A stretch of DNA of 9,349 bases, taken from NCBI GenBank assembly GCA_026996935.1, contig JALWJW010000423.1:1-9349 (forward strand), read 5' to 3'. Every line of letters begins with the position of its first letter. The stretch's first letter is position 1. Under the pieces are notes generated by a model. That model saw nothing but the letters and a program-made list of their open reading frames with translations. It did not search any database and had not been told where the DNA came from. The translations under genes and the position numbers were made by a program. Below, one piece after another: positions 5,586 to 9,349 of this stretch. The DNA is from Hyphomicrobiales bacterium. Lineage in GTDB: Bacteria > Pseudomonadota > Alphaproteobacteria > Rhizobiales > Aestuariivirgaceae.

Positions 5586-8072
5586 TCAACCCAAACGCAT
5601 TGCTTTGAGCCTTAGTGAGTTAGCAATGACGGAGAATGATGACAGGCTCATTGCTGCTGCGGCGATCATTGGTGATAGCAAAATGCCAAGCCAAGGATAT
5701 AGAACACCAGCCGCAATCGGGATGCCAATGGCGTTATACATGAAGGCGAATACCAGATTTTGACGGATATTACTCATGGTGCCGATGGATAGGTTTCTGG
5801 CGCGAACGATGCCGTTCAGATCACCTTTTAACAAGGTGAACCCTGCACTTTCTACCGCTACATCTGCGCCTGTTCCCATGGCGATGCCAACATCAGCTTG
5901 TGCCAATGCGGGGGCATCATTCACCCCGTCGCCAGCCATGGCCACGCGTTTACCGCTGGCTTGAAGCTGCTTAATCAACGCCGCTTTGCCTTCGGGCATC
6001 ATGTCGGCTTTCACATCATCAATGTTAAGCTTGTCTGCAACCGCCTGCGCTGTGCGTTTATTATCACCAGTGGCCATGACGATGGTTAAACCTGCTTTGT
6101 GTAATTCATCAATCGCCTGACTGGTGGTTTTTTTGATCGGGTCAGCAACGCCAATCAAACCAGCAATTTTACCATCTATTGCCACAAACATAGCTGTTTT
6201 TGCTTCAGCGCGCATGGCGTCAGCGGTTTCAATAAAGGCCTGTCTATCGACATTCAAGTCTTGCATCATCGCCTGATTGCCAAGCGCAACCTGTTTGCCA
6301 TCAACCGTGCCCTTAACGCCCTTGCCTGTGACCGCTTCAAAATCACTCAATGTAAGAAGATCAACACCACGTTTTTTCACACCACGTACGATGGCTTCAG
6401 CCAAGGGGTGTTCGCTGTTTTTCTCCAATGTTGCAGCGTGAGCAAGGAAATCTTTTTCATCTATTCCCGGCGCCACAACAACATCGGTCAGTTCTGGTTT
6501 GCCTTCTGTCAACGTACCCGTTTTATCAACAATCAAAACATCAACGCTGGAGAACTGCTCTAAGCTTTCAGCATTTTTAACTAGGACCCCAGCCATAGCG
6601 CCCTTGCCTGTTGCGACCATAATCGACATAGGTGTTGCCAACCCCAAGGCACAAGGACAAGCAATAATCAGTACTGATACGGCCGAGATGAGTGCATAGG
6701 CCATTGCAGGACTTGGCCCCCAAATGGCCCAAACGATAAATGTAATAATTGCGATTAATACCACGGCCGGGACAAAATAGGATGATACAACATCAACCAT
6801 TTTTTGAATGGGTGCGCGTGAGCGTTGAGCATCGGCAACCATGTTAACGATTTGCGAGAGTACCGTATCTGATCCGACCCGTTTTGCTTCAAACAAAAAG
6901 CTGCCAGTTGTATTGATTGTTCCGCCAGTGACTTTCTCACCTGCTGTTTTTTCAACTGGAACAGGTTCACCTGTCAGCATTGATTCATCAACACTTGAGC
7001 GCCCCTCTGTGACAACACCATCAACAGGCACTTTGTCACCGGGCCTCACACGCAAAATGTTTCCAACCACCACGCTTTCAAGGGGAATATCGTTTTCATT
7101 TCCATTTTCATCGACAACGCGGGCGGTTTTAGGCGCAAGATCAAGTAACGCTCGGATGGCTCCACCGGTGCGTTCACGGGCGCGCAATTCAAGCACCTGA
7201 CCAAGCAGGACCAAAACAACAATAACAGCGGCGGCTTCAAAATATACCTCTACGGTGCCATCACTTTGACGAAAAGCTGGAGGGAAAATTTCCGGCAGTA
7301 CCGTTGCAACGACAGAATAAGCCCAAGCCGCTCCAGTGCCAATCGCAATAAGCGTGAACATATTGGGGCTTATATTTAAAATCGAATTCCAGCCTCTTTT
7401 GAAAAATGGCCAGCCGCACCACAAAACAACGGGTGTTGCCAGAATTAATTCTATCCAGACAGAAGTTGTTTTCGGTATCCAGTCATGTACCGGTATTCCA
7501 ACAAATGGCCCCATTGCTAAAATCAAAACGGGTATTGACAATACCAGCCCAATCCAGAAGCGGTGAGTAAAATCAACCAGTTCAGGGTTTTGCCCTTCAT
7601 CGCTATCTGGCAAATCTTTTGGCTCTAACGCCATGCCGCATTTGGGACATTCGCCTGGGCCTTCCTGAATAATTTCCGGGTGCATTGGGCAGGTGTATAA
7701 GGTTCCCTTTGGCATGGGAGCAGCTTTTGGTTTATCGCCTAAGTAGTCTTGAGGGTTATCATCAAACTTGGTTTGGCAATTGTCCGAGCAAAAATAATAC
7801 TTCTCGCCTTCATGGCTACTAAGGTGTTTTGCGGTGGCGCGTTCCACATCCATGCCACAAACAACATCTTTTGATGTGATGTAGTCTGTGGGGTGGCTGA
7901 TAAATTTATCGGCACAGTTATCACTGCAAAAATGGTAGGTATGACCAGCGTGCTCGTGGTGCCTTTTGGCAGTTTCAGCGTTTACATTCATCCCGCATAC
8001 CGGGTCCCTGACATCTGCACTGTTTACATCTGAGTGCTTGTGCTGGTGTGAAGTACGGTCGTGATCCATCAT
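5586..8072 (-). CDS. copA: Copper-exporting P1B-type ATPase CopA with tandem N-terminal YHS domains
   Basis: An 828-residue inner-membrane Cu(I) efflux ATPase. Instead of the usual GMxCxxC HMA domains, the N-terminus has two YHS domains (about 23-64, with Cys26/49/53, and 69-110, with Cys72/95/99) after a His-rich leader, then a heavy-metal-binding domain with CPMHP (128-132) and CPKCGM (142-147). The core has eight predicted membrane helices, the TGEP actuator motif (367-370), the metal-binding Cys-Pro-Cys (472-474), phosphorylation Asp516 in DKTGT, SEHP (553-556) in the nucleotide domain, TGDN (668-671) and GDGVND (714-719). Tyr779-Asn780 and the Met808/Ser811/Ser812 set match Cu(I)-specific P1B-1 pumps. 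Tandem ATGs lie at 8070-8072 and 8067-8069; GGAG at 8077-8080 is 4 and 7 bases away, so the second may be preferred. It lies downstream of cueR in the same direction, which points to copper-induced control. Confidence 0.95.
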   Translation of the reverse strand: MMDHDRTSHQHKHSDVNSADVRDPVCGMNVNAETAKRHHEHAGHTYHFCSDNCADKFISHPTDYITSKDVVCGMDVERATAKHLSSHEGEKYYFCSDNCQTKFDDNPQDYLGDKPKAAPMPKGTLYTCPMHPEIIQEGPGECPKCGMALEPKDLPDSDEGQNPELVDFTHRFWIGLVLSIPVLILAMGPFVGIPVHDWIPKTTSVWIELILATPVVLWCGWPFFKRGWNSILNISPNMFTLIAIGTGAAWAYSVVATVLPEIFPPAFRQSDGTVEVYFEAAAVIVVLVLLGQVLELRARERTGGAIRALLDLAPKTARVVDENGNENDIPLESVVVGNILRVRPGDKVPVDGVVTEGRSSVDESMLTGEPVPVEKTAGEKVTGGTINTTGSFLFEAKRVGSDTVLSQIVNMVADAQRSRAPIQKMVDVVSSYFVPAVVLIAIITFIVWAIWGPSPAMAYALISAVSVLIIACPCALGLATPMSIMVATGKGAMAGVLVKNAESLEQFSSVDVLIVDKTGTLTEGKPELTDVVVAPGIDEKDFLAHAATLEKNSEHPLAEAIVRGVKKRGVDLLTLSDFEAVTGKGVKGTVDGKQVALGNQAMMQDLNVDRQAFIETADAMRAEAKTAMFVAIDGKIAGLIGVADPIKKTTSQAIDELHKAGLTIVMATGDNKRTAQAVADKLNIDDVKADMMPEGKAALIKQLQASGKRVAMAGDGVNDAPALAQADVGIAMGTGADVAVESAGFTLLKGDLNGIVRARNLSIGTMSNIRQNLVFAFMYNAIGIPIAAGVLYPWLGILLSPMIAAAAMSLSSFSVIANSLRLKAMRLG

Positions 8073-8273
8073 AATTCTCCGTTCAGACAGGATTGAACTT
8101 ACCCTCGAGCAGCAATACCACTCGTTGTCGTTAAATCATTTTCATCCGCTAAAACTCTGGTTTTTATCATTGGCTCTTAAGCCTAGGTCTAAGCAACCAT
8201 TTGCCTTGCTGTCCCTTTCCAGCTTCAGTGCAAAGTTGACGCATGATTGGTGCAAAATTCAGCGGATAAGGCA

Positions 8274-8304
8274 AATATGAGGCTTCCAGTAACTAGATAG
8301 TCAA
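8274..8304 (-). promoter_or_regulatory. Probable copA promoter with degenerate CueR half-site
   Basis: On the minus strand, TTGACT (8299-8304) is separated by 19 bases from CATATT (8274-8279). A 19-bp spacer is the hallmark of MerR-family-activated promoters. Within the spacer, CTGGAAG sits at the same distance from the -35 as in the E. coli copA promoter as I remember it. The opposite arm (CTATCTAG) matches the ideal arm at only about half its positions, so binding would be weaker than at the perfect dyad upstream. It faces copA and would give a leader of about 200 bases. Confidence 0.42.
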
Positions 8305-8314
8305 CAGAAACCGC

Positions 8315-8330
8315 ATTACTAAATAGTAAT
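8315..8330. repeat. Perfect 16-bp palindrome ATTACTA-AA-TAGTAAT
   Basis: Seven-base arms with a two-base centre match perfectly. It lies between the two CueR-like sites. It could be an operator for a second regulator, or chance in A+T-rich DNA; it has no G+C-rich stem or T-run to act as a terminator. Confidence 0.6.
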
Positions 8331-8351
8331 CGCTCATACGCAAGTTAGAGC

Positions 8352-8382
8352 TTTACCTTCCAGAAACTGGAAGGGTTAAAAT
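8352..8382 (+). promoter_or_regulatory. Perfect CueR-type operator within a plus-facing 19-bp-spacer promoter
   Basis: The inverted repeat CCTTCCAG-AAA-CTGGAAGG (8356-8374) is perfect and has the CCTTCC-N7-GGAAGG layout of E. coli CueR sites. On the plus strand it lies between TTTACC (8352-8357) and TAAAAT (8377-8382) with exactly 19 bases between them, the spacing and register of CueR-activated promoters. Read on the minus strand, the same register gives TAACCC and AAGCTC, a poor promoter. The best-fitting promoter thus points toward the 3' end of cueR, away from copA, although the operator itself is symmetric. Confidence 0.7.
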
Positions 8383-8433
8383 GAAGAATTTGATTGTTTG
8401 AGCTTTTCGACCTGACAAAACCTGCCGAATATA

Positions 8434-8820
8434 TCAACTACCAGCCAAACCCTGTAAAATGGGGCAATCGGGGCGGTCGTCGCCGTGACAGTCTGTTATC
8501 AGATTGGAAAGTGTTTTACGCAGGTCTTTAAGTTCGGCCAGCTTTTTATCAATTTCTTCCAAGTGGTGTTCAGCCAGAATTTTGACATCAGCGCTAGCGC
8601 GATCCTGGTCTTGATATAAGGAAAGTAGCTTACGGCAATCCTCAATAGAAAAGCCAAGCGATCTGGCGCGGGCCAAAAATTGCAGCATGTGGATTTCCCG
8701 CTCACCGTACTCGCGATAGCCATTTTGTTTGCGGGAGGCTTTTACCAGCGAAATATCATCATAATAACGCACGGTTTTTACGGGTAAACCAACACTGGTT
8801 GCTGCTGCCTGAATGTTCAT
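8434..8820 (-). CDS. cueR: CueR, MerR-family Cu(I)-sensing transcription activator
   Basis: This 128-residue regulator twists promoters with long spacers to switch on copper-efflux genes when Cu(I) is bound. It has an N-terminal winged helix-turn-helix (about 1-42, with VRYYDD and NGYREY), then a dimerisation coiled coil (about 75-108). The metal loop holds Cys111 and Cys119 in a CHGDDRPDCPIL context, the same seven-residue gap as Cys112/Cys120 of E. coli CueR. Ser76 (SADVK) corresponds to Ser77, which marks sensors of monovalent ions (Cu+, Ag+, Au+) rather than Zn2+. The E. coli C-terminal CCHH tail is absent, as in many homologues. GGAGGA lies 7 bases before the ATG. It is encoded just upstream of copA, its expected target, and its binding site is found in the gap between them. 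Confidence 0.93.
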   Translation of the reverse strand: MNIQAAATSVGLPVKTVRYYDDISLVKASRKQNGYREYGEREIHMLQFLARARSLGFSIEDCRKLLSLYQDQDRASADVKILAEHHLEEIDKKLAELKDLRKTLSNLITDCHGDDRPDCPILQGLAGS

Positions 8821-8871
8821 TCACAAGTCCTCCAACAAATAAAACTACGCCCTATAGCGCATATTTTGTTC

Positions 8872-8901
8872 ATTGTATTCTCTAAGCCAGCGCCCTTACA
8901 A
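8872..8901 (-). promoter_or_regulatory. Candidate cueR promoter
   Basis: On the minus strand TTGTAA (8896-8901) is followed after 18 bases by TACAAT (8872-8877), five of six bases matching the -10 consensus. This would start the message about 45 bases before the cueR ATG. It lies directly after the dctP terminator, giving cueR an independent unit. No clear CueR dyad overlaps it. Confidence 0.5.
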
Positions 8902-8918
8902 GCTTTTTTAAAAATGGC

Positions 8919-8952
8919 AAAAAAAAGCGGCTTCAAAACAAATCAAAGCCGC
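8919..8952 (-). terminator. Intrinsic terminator after the dctP-like gene
   Basis: On the minus strand GCGGCTT and AAGCCGC (8946-8952 and 8927-8933) form a perfect seven-base-pair stem with a 12-base loop, followed at once by eight Ts (8919-8926). It begins 19 bases after the dctP stop codon and should separate that operon from cueR. Confidence 0.9.
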
Positions 8953-8971
8953 CCTGTTTTTGGCAATGTAT

Positions 8972-9349
8972 TTAACTGTAACGATAAGGCCTTCCAGCTT
9001 TTTCCATCGTTGCATTATAGTCTTTAATGATACCAACCACTTTGGCTTTAAGTTCAGACTGCGCTGCAATTTCTTCCCAGAATTTATGCGCTTCAGCTTC
9101 AACTTTACCCCATTCGGCATCAGGGATTGTGGTGAGTTTCATTTTTGTGCCTTTTACCCGCAGGCTGGCTTCACCGCCCCAATACCACCACTGGCGATGG
9201 TAATGAGAATCATTCATGCATACCTGTAACAAGGCTTTTAAATGATCGGGTAGCTCATTCCAGCGATCCATATTTGAGAAGAAGTGACCAATCCAGGCAC
9301 CGGAAATATTATTAGTAAGGAAATAGTCTGTCACATTGGCCCAACCAGA
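8972..9349 (-). CDS. dctP: TRAP transporter solute-binding protein, DctP family (N-terminus cut by window edge)
   Basis: The C-terminal 125 residues of a periplasmic binding protein for a tripartite ATP-independent periplasmic (TRAP) transporter. The reading frame is open to the right edge, beginning in Ser-Gly-Trp-Ala-Asn. The segment resembles the DctP/SBP family 7 C-terminal lobe: ISGAWIGHFFSNMDRWNELP, the usual helix after the ligand-contacting strand, then the long amphipathic helices (about 79-115 of the visible part) and a terminal GRPYRYS, an ending I recall from a DctP subgroup. The signal peptide, the ligand-binding Arg and the transporter's DctQ/DctM subunits are not in view, so the substrate cannot be stated. 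A strong terminator follows, so this is the last gene of its unit. Confidence 0.8.
   Translation of the reverse strand, partial: SGWANVTDYFLTNNISGAWIGHFFSNMDRWNELPDHLKALLQVCMNDSHYHRQWWYWGGEASLRVKGTKMKLTTIPDAEWGKVEAEAHKFWEEIAAQSELKAKVVGIIKDYNATMEKAGRPYRYS

Larger units (their letters stand above)
8073..8433. other. 361-bp cueR-copA gap: regulatory DNA, no gene seen
   Basis: No reading frame of credible length or coding character was found on either strand. The gap holds two CueR-like sites (8352-8382 and 8274-8304), a perfect 16-bp palindrome (8315-8330) and about 200 bp of untranslated leader before copA. CTTTCCAGCTTCAGTGCAAAG (8215-8235 region) is a further, poorly symmetric dyad that I do not count as an operator. 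A 361-bp gap is long for a cueR-copA pair, where the operator normally sits close to the pump gene. Confidence 0.6.

Noticed and set aside
8172..8183. GGCT-CTTA-AGCC inverted repeat in the copA leader
   Set aside because: Only four-base arms; such repeats are expected by chance.
8381..8401. Six-residue plus-strand frame after the CueR dyad as a leader peptide
   Set aside because: Its ATG overlaps the -10 box, so it would not be transcribed from that promoter, and no ribosome site precedes it.

Overview
The window looks like part of an alphaproteobacterial chromosome of moderate G+C, probably a marine or rhizobial-type lineage (Hyphomicrobiales/Rhodobacterales-like). The clues are a class I PHA synthase divergent from an AlaC-type aminotransferase (an arrangement I recall from rhizobia), a TRAP-transporter solute-binding protein, and a copA/cueR copper module whose ATPase has YHS domains. 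This placement is inference from gene content. No RNA genes, insertion sequences, CRISPR arrays or phage genes were seen.

Left block (1-4222). A PLP aminotransferase reads leftward out of the window. Across a 133-bp divergent spacer, phaC reads rightward and is followed with no gap (TAA then GTG) by a cytoplasmic, two-[4Fe-4S] protein of the reductive dehalogenase (RdhA) superfamily. Pairing a carbon-storage polymerase with an RdhA-like corrinoid/FeS protein in one transcription unit is unusual.

Middle block (4233-5411, minus strand). This is a tight two-gene unit. The first gene encodes a small protein with a Sec-type signal peptide and a very Arg/Lys-rich mature part containing five four-residue repeats. 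Three bases later comes a short peptidylarginine/agmatine-deiminase-family enzyme with all expected catalytic residues. An arginine-modifying fold next to an arginine-rich exported peptide is the best candidate here for an undescribed enzyme-substrate pair, but the two are predicted to be in different compartments and the link is unproven.

Right block (5586-8820, minus strand). This is a copper-efflux module: cueR with its own promoter, a 361-bp gap, then copA with tandem YHS domains and a CxxC-type metal-binding domain. The gap holds a perfect CueR-type dyad whose best -35/-10 pair faces away from copA, a second degenerate CueR-like promoter facing copA, and a perfect 16-bp palindrome between them.

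Right edge (8919-9349). The C-terminal part of a TRAP solute-binding protein (DctP family) ends in a strong intrinsic terminator that separates it from cueR.
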